Source: Clostridia bacterium | Lineage (GTDB): Bacteria; Bacillota; Clostridia; Oscillospirales; Oscillospiraceae | DNA: 13,440 nucleotides | Assembly: GCA_003245395.1 (NCBI GenBank) | Contig: QKDF01000219.1 | Location: forward strand, 1-13,440 | Reading direction: 5' to 3' | Part shown: one piece after another, positions 7,401-13,440 of the stretch | Layout of the letters: every line of letters starts with the position of its first letter | Numbering within the stretch: the stretch's first letter is position 1 | Made by a program: the position numbers and the translations under genes | Notes under the pieces: model-generated | What the model was told of the DNA's origin: nothing | The model's input: the letters and a program-made list of their open reading frames with translations, nothing else | Databases searched by the model: none

Positions 7401-9296
7401 CCGATCAATTTTGATATGTCCTTTAAGCTCACTCCCGTCTCCACCGACAGCGTCAATGGGAATGTGCAGTGGGACCTGCTCTTCCGCTCTTCTTCCACAT
7501 GCAAATTTGAGCTGTATACCAAGTCGGAAACCGATGAATATTGGACGGCGGTCAGTGGTAGCAGTGCCTCTATTCTGTCCAACGACGGCACTGTATACGG
7601 CGTCAGCTATTCCCAGAGCTTTCTCTCCGACTCCACTTCCTCCACATCGTTTGGAACACTGAAGGACCTGGATACGACGCAAGAATTTGGTCTGGTCTTT
7701 ACCGAGCTGGCCGGAAACACCAATCGGGATACATGGAATGGCCGCGTCAACATGGAAGTACGGGCGGTTGCAAGCGCCAATTACAGCGAAATGCGCAATT
7801 TGGCGGTGGGGAATATGACCGACAGTGAATTGACGGACTCTTTTGCCAACGATGTGGTAGAAATCGGATATCCCACTCCCTATACAATGAAGCATGTATT
7901 TACAGACAGTATACCCCCGGAGTTTCAGACCAATTTCCCGGCAATTTCACCCAGTGACACCTCTGCCGTGATGAATGTCCAGCTTACCCGCAGCAGCGGA
8001 ACCATCTATTATGTGGTGGCGCCTGTGGAAACCATCCGTACCACGCTGACGAGCACCCCCCAGACTGTCATTACGGATTCTACCTGGTCAAACCTTTCCA
8101 AATCAACCGTCGATGGCACAGACACCACGCAGACCAGCGAGCCGGCCAGTTTGAGCATCATGCAGCCCAAATACGCCAACACCCTGGTAAAAACCGGACA
8201 TGTCTCCTATTCCGGCAGTACGGTTCCCATTTCTCTCACCGATTTGGAGCCGAGCACGAAATACTGCGCCTATTTCGTCCTACAGGGTGATTCCCAAAAT
8301 GTCTATACTGACAATCCTTATGTTTTCCAGTTTGAAACCGCCGAGGTCATCCGGCCCATTATCACTCTGGACATTAACAACCCCAGTGTGACCATCACCG
8401 TCGATTCCTCCTCCACAGTGGACTACTTACTGGCGGTCAATGGCAACGAACCGGGTAAACTGCGTGATCTTATGAGCACATATGTGAGTTCTGATAAGGC
8501 AACCCAGTTTGCAAGCACGTATGGTTCTGACTATACCGTTCTGGATGCCATGTCTGAGGATTGTTATGAGGACGGTACCATGATAGGCTCTGTATTTGAC
8601 ATCTACGCCTCGTCAACGGCTAAAACCACTTTTGCCAACTATATCCGCAGCCAAGTACCGTCCACCGGTTCCGTGGTACTGAAGAACTCCACCACTGTTT
8701 CGGCATCCAGTCCTGTTACGGTAAACTGCGCTTCTGCGATGAGCGGCGACACCTGGTACACGTTCCTGACAGTAGGAAAAAGTGCCTCCGGCTCCGGTGA
8801 CGCGTTCCGTGCAATCCGCCCGGTATTCAATGTAGATGAATCCGCGCCCATGATCACCAGCTGTAATTTTACGTTGAACAGCGACCTGAGCATCTCATCG
8901 CCCAACGGAGCCTGCAACGGCACGCTGACCGTTCAGTTTAACGAGAATCTCTACTGGCGTGACCAGAACAGCGTGGATCAGACGACCATACCCCTTAAAA
9001 ATGTTGCAGATCTTGATCCCGCGGACGACAGCTATTATCCGGCAGGCCTGGTTTTCCTGCGCAGCTCTTCCATCTCCCTGGTAACGAATTCCAGTCAAAA
9101 CACAATCTCTTCCGTCGTGTTCAATCTGTCTTCCGCTCGTCCGGGAGATAATATCTCGGCGTCCATCAATCTTTCCGACAAAAGCGGCAATGTTCACTCT
9201 GTACCATTGTCCATTGTTCTAAAATACACCAATAACGGCGATAATACTTACACACCGTACTTTACCATCACTTCCGACTGGGACGCCACCACCTGA
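4449..9296 (+). CDS. Very large secreted surface protein with N-terminal SLH domains, beta-helix-like region and Fn3/Ig-like repeats
   Basis: This 1615-residue protein is probably exported by Sec and anchored non-covalently to cell-wall polymer. Residues 1-39 are a signal peptide: Arg/Lys-rich start, hydrophobic LLAAAMAISLL core, cleavage near VHA-A. Three SLH domains follow at about 42-85, 91-144 and 151-205, with the wall-binding motif variants ITRAEF, VTREQA and ITRGQM. Residues about 215-440 have short repeated Val/Thr/Asn/Gly strands (for example GNVTISADGVTLRDTTITGN) typical of a beta-helix or solenoid. From about 457 come Fn3-like units of 112 residues (conserved GTIYW strand, end motif FTTxDxTPP). 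An SbsA-type Ig-like domain lies at about 797-970, further degenerate Fn3-like units at about 1152-1460, and another Ig-like segment at about 1462-1600. Catalytic motifs were not seen, so an adhesin or structural S-layer-associated role is most likely. AAAGGA at 4435-4440 lies 8 nt before the ATG; a second ATG directly follows the first. It follows the PilZ gene by 34 bp with no terminator. Confidence 0.88.
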   Translation: MMNNDLPRLHRIKTRLMSALLAAAMAISLLPALTPSVHAASWMDPYLEKLVSWGVMRGDLSGNLNADRAITRAEFVTLINRAFGYDETGTVPFSDVKSTDWYYDDINIGYNTGYFNGTSATTASPYDTVTREQAAVLLSRNLMLDNQSGETTDFTDSRSIGTWSRGLISSAVSEGILHGYTDGSFKPKQSITRGQMAVMLVNAIGTLVNTSGDQTLGGVYGNVTISADGVTLRDTTITGNLYITGGVGKGYVNLENVTVLGKIVICGAGESNDGSDSILLRNVTAPSLIVDSLANQYVTIRADGDTKIDSTSVRTPTYLEDATGDSDGFLNVQVDGEDGTTLDVAGNLKEITTLTPKSTVNVNRGSVMSLNVDENAAGSTVSVASGASVDQLNLDVGTSVTGTGDVQELNVNAAGTSTTMVPDTITIRPGLTASIQGTVMDSVAAAESSADPRLLSGYPTIKEINPTSASAVMRTNKSGTIYWALTSITDGSAGEEALLSPASDATVLKSGSIKASASNTDYTAKLSGLTSDGSYYLSAMLVDARGQHSPVKVASFTTPDNTTPNFASGYPYLSKITNVAAQVTVMPTKTCRLYYALLPKGSTAPTAKDFRANAVSGNLGMGSVDVTKNVPSVFYVNSKPLTELASYDLYLWLTDVDGAHSSAVKKLSFTTVDKTPPTFSSTPTVTSIKETSVALSAALDEAGTIYWVAVKEGTEYPKPSANQSSSPALDSEAAKLQVANGMNALKSGKVTATANKTVAITISGLTAETAYDVYYLAQDKAGNYSVAVQKITIHTLDTNPPAISQSFTRTNDTAGLSPLADTDIAITFSESVQDISTGQQLLVLYQTSQDTSKTDTERTNAAASLVSILRKDIQLYDASKTPAELVTERTAANEGTIGDGWVIDYRDAVVSSDDGKVVVTFKNDTNLNLESGGKYYFQIQNIADTSSNKNIITPNPQKLTQFATVFAQVNLSSTDASGTLTGGSPINFDMSFKLTPVSTDSVNGNVQWDLLFRSSSTCKFELYTKSETDEYWTAVSGSSASILSNDGTVYGVSYSQSFLSDSTSSTSFGTLKDLDTTQEFGLVFTELAGNTNRDTWNGRVNMEVRAVASANYSEMRNLAVGNMTDSELTDSFANDVVEIGYPTPYTMKHVFTDSIPPEFQTNFPAISPSDTSAVMNVQLTRSSGTIYYVVAPVETIRTTLTSTPQTVITDSTWSNLSKSTVDGTDTTQTSEPASLSIMQPKYANTLVKTGHVSYSGSTVPISLTDLEPSTKYCAYFVLQGDSQNVYTDNPYVFQFETAEVIRPIITLDINNPSVTITVDSSSTVDYLLAVNGNEPGKLRDLMSTYVSSDKATQFASTYGSDYTVLDAMSEDCYEDGTMIGSVFDIYASSTAKTTFANYIRSQVPSTGSVVLKNSTTVSASSPVTVNCASAMSGDTWYTFLTVGKSASGSGDAFRAIRPVFNVDESAPMITSCNFTLNSDLSISSPNGACNGTLTVQFNENLYWRDQNSVDQTTIPLKNVADLDPADDSYYPAGLVFLRSSSISLVTNSSQNTISSVVFNLSSARPGDNISASINLSDKSGNVHSVPLSIVLKYTNNGDNTYTPYFTITSDWDATT
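5820..8835 (+). repeat. Degenerate Fn3-like repeat family inside the first SLH protein
   Basis: A protein repeat recurs about five times. The marker strand GTIYW (or a variant) starts at residues 479, 591 (CRLYY), 703, 1184 (GTIYY) and, weakly, 1323 (TVDYL). The first three are spaced exactly 112 residues apart and form a contiguous block at nucleotides 5820-6834. Copies 1, 3, 4 and 5 carry a second motif resembling LKSGxVxAxA, and several end in a TPP-type linker. Unlike the repeats in the next gene, these are old and divergent in DNA. Confidence 0.6.
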
Positions 9297-9330
9297 GCAC
9301 TCATATTTTCCGAAGTGCCGAATTTCTGTA

Positions 9331-9336
9331 AAGGAG
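9331..9336 (+). promoter_or_regulatory. Ribosome binding site that fixes the second SLH protein start
   Basis: AAGGAG lies 8 nt before the ATG at 9345. An in-frame GTG at 9315 would add ten residues in front of the signal peptide and has no comparable site, so 9345 is the start. Confidence 0.85.
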
Positions 9337-9344
9337 TATCTGCC

Positions 9345-12300
9345 ATGAATCATCCCTTTTGCCGCCGCGGACTGTCCTTTCTGCTCTCGGCGCTTATGTG
9401 CCTTTCTCTGATTGCCATCCCCGCCCGGGCCGACGATGCACCCTTCAGCATTAGTCTTTCTTCCACAGAACTGACGCTTTCCGGCGTCGTTGGTGCCCTG
9501 GAAGCCACAGCAGCGGTAGTGGACCCTGCGACCGAGCTACCTGCCGACTTGTCATACAGCTGGTCCAGCGGCAATCCCGCTGTAGCCACAGTGGAGGACA
9601 ACAGCTCAACCGCTACTGTGACTCCGGTATCGCCCGGAGACGCAACCATCACCTGTACCGTCACCGGAACGGGGGCCGACAATCAGTCGTATACCGTCCT
9701 TGCCACCTGCGACGTCACAGTTCAGGGCATTACGCTCAGTTCCGATACGCTCTCCCTCTATACACGGGGAACCTCCACCTTGACCGCTACCTTATACGGA
9801 AATTTGGACGAAGCAAGCTGGAGCAGCGGCAACGAAAGCGTCGCCACGGTGAACGCGAGCGGAACCGTCACCGGCGTGAGCGCCGGCTCCACCACGATTA
9901 CCGCTACGACAGGGAGCTATTCCGCCACCTGCACCGTAACGGTGGAGGATCGGACCGCGTCCGTTATCACCGCCAGCGTATCCACGGGCAGCGCTTTGTC
10001 TTTTTCCTCCCTGGCCGCTTCCATCAATACTCAAAGTCTGTATGTTCTGGGGACTTCGCTGGCGTATGTGACAAGCCTCAGCGTTCCCACCACCTCCGGC
10101 ACACTTTACTATGGATACGTGTCCGAAAGCGTGCCCGGGGCCGGTGTGGGCAGCAATGAGAACTATGACTATATAGGGACTGCCAACGGAAAGAACATTG
10201 AAGACGTATCCTTTGTACCTAAAAATACATTTTCCGGTACAGCCACAATTCAATATACGGGGTTCGATTCGTCGGGTTCTTTTTTCACCGGTACGATTGC
10301 GGTCTCCGTTGCAACCTCCTCTGCCATTTCTTATTCCACAACCGGACAGAGCCGTGTGGATTTTCAAGCTGCCGACTTCTCTGCCGTCTGTCAGGCCAGA
10401 ACGGGATATGATCTGTCCTATGTGACGTTTTCCCTGCCGTCTTCATCCAGCGGCATCCTGTACTATAATTACAGCGGCAGTGCTCTGGACAATAAGGTTT
10501 CCGCCGGTACGGCTTACTACCGCGGCAAAAGCCCTTATTTGTCCAACGTCTCTTTCGTACCCGCATCCAAATACAACGGCACGGTAGCCATTCCATATCA
10601 GGGATATGATACCGCCGGGAATTCCTTCTCAGGAGAAGTGGACATCACGGTTTCGGGCAATTCCAGCACCGGCAGTATCACGTATTCCACCAACAAAAAT
10701 ACGCCGGTTGCCTTCGACACGGACGACTTCGACAACCTCTGCGAGGACCTCACCGACGCCCACCTGAGCCGCGTCCGTTTCACGCTCCCCTCGTCCTCCA
10801 TCGGTACTCTGTATTATAACTACACCTCCTCCACCAGTTACGGCAGTAAGGTGTCCTCCTCGTCCTACTATTACCGAACCTCCAGCCCCTATCTGGACTA
10901 TGTCTCCTTCGTTCCCGCTTCCGGCTGGACCGGTACGGTCAGTATCAGCTTCACCGGATACAGCACAGCCGGGGACAGCATTTCCGGCACTGTCAGCATT
11001 ACGGTTAATTCTGTTTCCTCCAGCACAATTTCATATTCCATTCTAAAAAATGCAGTGCTTACTTTTGACACGGATGACTTTGACGACCTTTGTGAGGATC
11101 TGACCGACGCCCACCTGAGCCGCGTCCGTTTCACACTTCCTTCGTCCTCCATCGGTACTCTGTATTATAACTACACCTCCTCCACCAGCTACGGCAGCAA
11201 GGTGGCCTCCTCGTCCTATTATTACCGCTCCGCCAGTCCCTATCTGGACGATGTCTCCTTCGTTCCCGCTTCTGACTGGACAGGCACGGTCAGCATCAGC
11301 TTCACCGGATACAGCACGGCCGGAGACAGTTTCTCCGGTACGGTCAATGTCACCGTGCGCTCCACATCCTCTACCGTGATTTCCTACTCTACCGCACAAA
11401 ACACAGCGCTTAACTTCGATACGGATGACTTTGACAACCTTTGCGAGGATCTCACCGATGCCCACCTGAGCCGCGTCCGTTTCACACTTCCTTCGTCCTC
11501 CATCGGTACGCTATATTATAACTACACCTCCTCCACCAGCTACGGCAGTAAGGTGTCCTCTTCGTCCTACTATTACCGTTCCTCCAGCCTTTATCTGGAC
11601 AATGTCTCCTTCGTTCCCGCCTCCGACTGGACTGGCACAGTCAGCATCAGCTTCACCGGATACAGCACGACCGGGGACAGTTTCTCCGGTACAGTCAATG
11701 TCACCGTCACCGGGACTGCCAGCGTCGGTATTATCTACTACTCGACCACCGCGGGTACGCCGGTTGCTTTCCAGACCTCCTCGTTCCAAGCCGCATGCAA
11801 TGCCCGGAATGCAGGGACTTTCGTCAGCGCAGTCTTTAATCTGCCGGCCTCGGGGTTTGGTCAGCTTAGATACCAATATGTTTCAGCAACACAAACCGGA
11901 AGTGCGGTATCCTCTACGCAGTCCTATTCTGCTTACGGAACCCCAGCCATGTCCTTAGTCACGTTTGTTCCTGCAGCAGGATATACCGGAACGGTTGCCA
12001 TTTCCTACCGCGGGCTTGATAGTCGGGGCACGTATTATACGGGTACACTCCTGATTACTGTTTCCTCCCCTGCCGCCACCGCTTCCTCCCACTTTACGGA
12101 TCTGGGCAACTATTCCTGGGCTGTCCCCTCCATTGAATACCTGTACAGCGCCGGTGTAGTCTATGGAACCAGCGAAGGAGTATATTCTCCCGCCGCATCC
12201 ATTTCCAGGGGCAGCTTTATGTTGATGATCTGCCGCGCCTTTAATTTCAACGCTTCCAGCGGAGCGGGCTTTGCGGATGTCCCGTCCGACAGTGTTTACG

Positions 12301-12632
12301 CCAGTGCAGTTACCACCGCTCAGGCGCTGGGCATTGCGCAGGGAAATGGTTCTTACTTCTATCCCGCCAATCCCCTGACCCGGGAACAGGCGGCGGTCTT
12401 TCTTCTGCGTGCAATGCGCGCCGACGGCTGGACCATTGCCGACGGGCAGCGGTCCGCTTTGGCACTGTATTCCGACAGCGCCGCGGTCTCTGACTACGCG
12501 GTCGGCGCAGTGGCGGCTATGGTCAACCTGAACATTCTGCAGGGCAGCACCTCCGGCCAGCTGAACCCCAAGGGAACTCTGACCCGGGCACAAATGGCGG
12601 TCATTCTGTATCGGGCCTTGACTCTATCATAA
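9345..12632 (+). CDS. Secreted tandem-repeat surface protein with two BIG2 domains and C-terminal SLH domains
   Basis: This 1095-residue protein is exported and wall-anchored. Residues 1-29 are a signal peptide (basic RR, hydrophobic core, cleavage at ARA-DD). Two bacterial Ig-like group 2 (BIG2) domains follow at about 32-125 and 126-200; the second shows the diagnostic WSSGNESVATVNASGTVTGV pattern. Residues about 205-905 hold six repeats of 117-120 residues, rich in Ser, Thr and Tyr, with YYNY and a C-terminal VSFVPA-x-x-x-x-GTV-x-I strand pair reminiscent of cadherin-like or VCBS-type beta-sandwich repeats. Three SLH domains close the protein at about 914-963, 973-1025 and 1037-1090, with ISRGSF, LTREQA and LTRAQM. 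I do not recognise a named family for the central repeat. A stalk-like adhesin or S-layer component is the likely role. It sits 48 bp after the first SLH gene and 26 bp before the second PilZ gene, so co-transcription is expected. No catalytic motif was seen. Confidence 0.88.
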   Translation: MNHPFCRRGLSFLLSALMCLSLIAIPARADDAPFSISLSSTELTLSGVVGALEATAAVVDPATELPADLSYSWSSGNPAVATVEDNSSTATVTPVSPGDATITCTVTGTGADNQSYTVLATCDVTVQGITLSSDTLSLYTRGTSTLTATLYGNLDEASWSSGNESVATVNASGTVTGVSAGSTTITATTGSYSATCTVTVEDRTASVITASVSTGSALSFSSLAASINTQSLYVLGTSLAYVTSLSVPTTSGTLYYGYVSESVPGAGVGSNENYDYIGTANGKNIEDVSFVPKNTFSGTATIQYTGFDSSGSFFTGTIAVSVATSSAISYSTTGQSRVDFQAADFSAVCQARTGYDLSYVTFSLPSSSSGILYYNYSGSALDNKVSAGTAYYRGKSPYLSNVSFVPASKYNGTVAIPYQGYDTAGNSFSGEVDITVSGNSSTGSITYSTNKNTPVAFDTDDFDNLCEDLTDAHLSRVRFTLPSSSIGTLYYNYTSSTSYGSKVSSSSYYYRTSSPYLDYVSFVPASGWTGTVSISFTGYSTAGDSISGTVSITVNSVSSSTISYSILKNAVLTFDTDDFDDLCEDLTDAHLSRVRFTLPSSSIGTLYYNYTSSTSYGSKVASSSYYYRSASPYLDDVSFVPASDWTGTVSISFTGYSTAGDSFSGTVNVTVRSTSSTVISYSTAQNTALNFDTDDFDNLCEDLTDAHLSRVRFTLPSSSIGTLYYNYTSSTSYGSKVSSSSYYYRSSSLYLDNVSFVPASDWTGTVSISFTGYSTTGDSFSGTVNVTVTGTASVGIIYYSTTAGTPVAFQTSSFQAACNARNAGTFVSAVFNLPASGFGQLRYQYVSATQTGSAVSSTQSYSAYGTPAMSLVTFVPAAGYTGTVAISYRGLDSRGTYYTGTLLITVSSPAATASSHFTDLGNYSWAVPSIEYLYSAGVVYGTSEGVYSPAASISRGSFMLMICRAFNFNASSGAGFADVPSDSVYASAVTTAQALGIAQGNGSYFYPANPLTREQAAVFLLRAMRADGWTIADGQRSALALYSDSAAVSDYAVGAVAAMVNLNILQGSTSGQLNPKGTLTRAQMAVILYRALTLS
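10002..12062 (+). repeat. Six tandem ~351-bp coding repeats
   Basis: Aligned on a shared Phe codon, the units begin at 10002, 10362, 10713, 11064, 11415 and 11769. The spacings are 360, 351, 351, 351 and 354 bp, always in frame. Units 3, 4 and 5 (10713-11768) are nearly identical in protein and DNA: units 3 and 5 agree over their first 55 residues, and unit 4 differs there at only two positions (Asn to Asp, Ser to Ala). Units 4 and 5 share an unbroken 50-bp identity (11109-11158 against 11460-11509). Units 1, 2 and 6 are much more diverged. This pattern points to recent amplification or gene conversion of the central units. Confidence 0.9.
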
Positions 12633-12644
12633 ATCGCATGAAGC

Positions 12645-12651
12645 AAGGGAG
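12645..12651 (+). promoter_or_regulatory. Ribosome binding site that fixes the second PilZ start
   Basis: AAGGGAG lies 7 nt before the ATG at 12659. The in-frame ATG at 12638 lies upstream of this site, has no good site of its own, and would place the element inside the coding region, so 12659 is preferred. Confidence 0.8.
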
Positions 12652-12658
12652 CATCCAT

Positions 12659-13366
12659 ATGAGCAACCATATTTCTCCTCCACCCAACGCCAGTCTGGAT
12701 ATCCGGCAGGCTCTGCGGGAACTGCACCAGGCCATCGGTTGCCTGTGTGAAATCCGAAAACCTGACAATCAGCTGATATTCCTGGGCCGAGTCCAGGATT
12801 TTGACGGCCGCGCGGTCATGGTGGTTCCCACTTCCGCCAGGGAAGCCCCTCCGGTGATTTATAAAGACGAGTTCAAGCTGGTTTTTCGGGTGCCTGAACA
12901 GCCTCCGCTGGTGTGGCGCTGCGAAATCAGCGGCAGCACCCGGAACTTCTGGAAGCTGGACTGTCTCAACCCCTATCATAGGGAGGAGCACCGCTCCAAT
13001 TTCCGCCAGCCGATCAATCTGCGGGCAAAGGTTCTGTGCATTAACTCCCTCTATCCGCAGAAGGGGCAACACGAGGAGGAGACTTATGCCAAGCTGTGCA
13101 AGGTATTGGATGTCAGTCTTGGCGGGCTGCAGTTGCAAAGCCAGAATTTCTTCCATCCTGGCGACTATCTGCTGGTCATGGATCTGTTTTTGGATCAGTC
13201 CAATGACCGTCCCTTTGTCTTTACCGTTCACACGCGCTGGGAGGAGCATCTCGGCCGGATGGATTCCCGTTACGGCTGCGCGTTCCAACCCATGAGTATC
13301 GCGGATGAAGATCGGCTGTGCGCCGCCATCTTTGACCTGCAGCGGCAGGATATTTCCTCGCACTGA
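12659..13366 (+). CDS. Second PilZ-domain protein, YcgR-like, probable c-di-GMP receptor
   Basis: This is a 235-residue cytoplasmic protein without signal peptide or membrane helices. The N-terminal 105 or so residues have the strand pattern of the YcgR-type N-terminal domain. The C-terminal PilZ domain has RSNFR (Arg112, Arg116) and DVSLGG (Asp151, Ser153, Gly156), so both c-di-GMP binding motifs are complete. It is clearly different in sequence from the first PilZ protein of the same unit, so it is not a recent duplicate. The closing stretch after the PilZ barrel (YGCAFQPMS, then a short helix with DEDRL and IFDLQRQ) is typical of YcgR-like proteins. It is the last gene before the terminator at 13371 and lies 26 bp after the second SLH gene. 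The likely role is c-di-GMP-dependent braking of flagellar rotation or control of the neighbouring surface proteins; which one cannot be told from the sequence. Confidence 0.85.
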   Translation: MSNHISPPPNASLDIRQALRELHQAIGCLCEIRKPDNQLIFLGRVQDFDGRAVMVVPTSAREAPPVIYKDEFKLVFRVPEQPPLVWRCEISGSTRNFWKLDCLNPYHREEHRSNFRQPINLRAKVLCINSLYPQKGQHEEETYAKLCKVLDVSLGGLQLQSQNFFHPGDYLLVMDLFLDQSNDRPFVFTVHTRWEEHLGRMDSRYGCAFQPMSIADEDRLCAAIFDLQRQDISSH

Positions 13367-13370
13367 AAAA

Positions 13371-13416
13371 GCAGAAAAGCTGCGCTCCGGCAAATGCCGG
13401 AGCGCAGCTTTTCTGC
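13371..13416. terminator. Rho-independent terminator, probably bidirectional
   Basis: A perfect 20-bp inverted repeat (arms 13371-13390 and 13397-13416) can extend inward by C-G and A-T pairs to leave a 2-nt loop. The GC-rich core is flanked by AAAA on the left and TTTT on the right, giving a U-tract to transcripts from either strand. It starts 4 bp after the stop codon of the second PilZ gene and ends the six-gene unit. Confidence 0.93.
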
Positions 13417-13440
13417 TTCATTCCAAAATATTCAGGCGTA

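Noticed and set aside
6447..7895. 482-codon open frame on the minus strand inside the first SLH gene, and similar long antisense frames elsewhere
   Set aside because: They run opposite to clear genes with signal peptides and known domains, have no good ribosome binding sites, and have compositions expected from the codon bias of the sense strand.
8440..8640. Slightly more AT-rich stretch in the first SLH gene
   Set aside because: The shift is mild and lies within one continuous open frame that keeps the degenerate repeat pattern; it does not indicate foreign DNA.
9297..9318. GCACT...AGTGC inverted repeat between the two SLH genes
   Set aside because: The stem is only 5 bp with a 12-nt loop and no U-tract; it is too weak for a terminator.
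9345..9431. Possible lipoprotein signal in the second SLH protein (Cys near residue 19)
   Set aside because: The residues before the Cys (ALM) do not fit the lipobox and a normal cleavage site ARA-DD follows the hydrophobic core.

Overview
The window looks like chromosomal DNA of a motile, Gram-positive, GC-rich member of the Clostridia. I infer an Oscillospiraceae-like gut anaerobe. The grounds are strong AAGGAG-type ribosome binding sites, secreted proteins with S-layer homology (SLH) domains, a Firmicutes-type CheA, a FliK-like/FlhB-like gene pair recalling Bacillus ylqG-ylqH, and PilZ proteins. The genus cannot be fixed from the sequence alone. No RNA genes, insertion sequences or CRISPR arrays were seen, and coding density is very high.

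Layout. (1) Positions 1-1891, minus strand: the chemotaxis kinase gene cheA, cut by the left edge inside its C-terminal CheW-like domain. (2) Positions 1892-2054: the divergent control region. It holds a good sigma-28 (SigD/FliA)-type promoter pointing at cheA and a perfect 6-3-6 inverted repeat near the predicted cheA transcription start. (3) Positions 2055-13366, plus strand: six genes in one direction, with gaps of 48 bp or less, one 14-bp overlap and no visible internal terminator. In order they are a FliK-C-like protein, a stand-alone FlhB C-domain protein, a PilZ protein, a 1615-residue secreted SLH protein, a 1095-residue secreted SLH protein with tandem repeats, and a second PilZ protein. 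(4) Positions 13371-13416: a strong, A/T-flanked hairpin that closes the unit and probably works in both directions.

How the genes may work together (inference). The unit joins a flagellar export-switch-like pair to two probable c-di-GMP receptors and two very large cell-wall-anchored surface proteins, next to a sigma-28 cheA. A natural reading is a module that coordinates the switch between motility and surface attachment, with PilZ proteins acting on the flagellum or on export and the SLH proteins forming the adhesive or S-layer-associated surface. The SLH domains are N-terminal in one surface protein and C-terminal in the other. The second protein carries six repeats of about 117 residues; the middle three are nearly identical in DNA, which suggests recent duplication or gene conversion and possible length variation.
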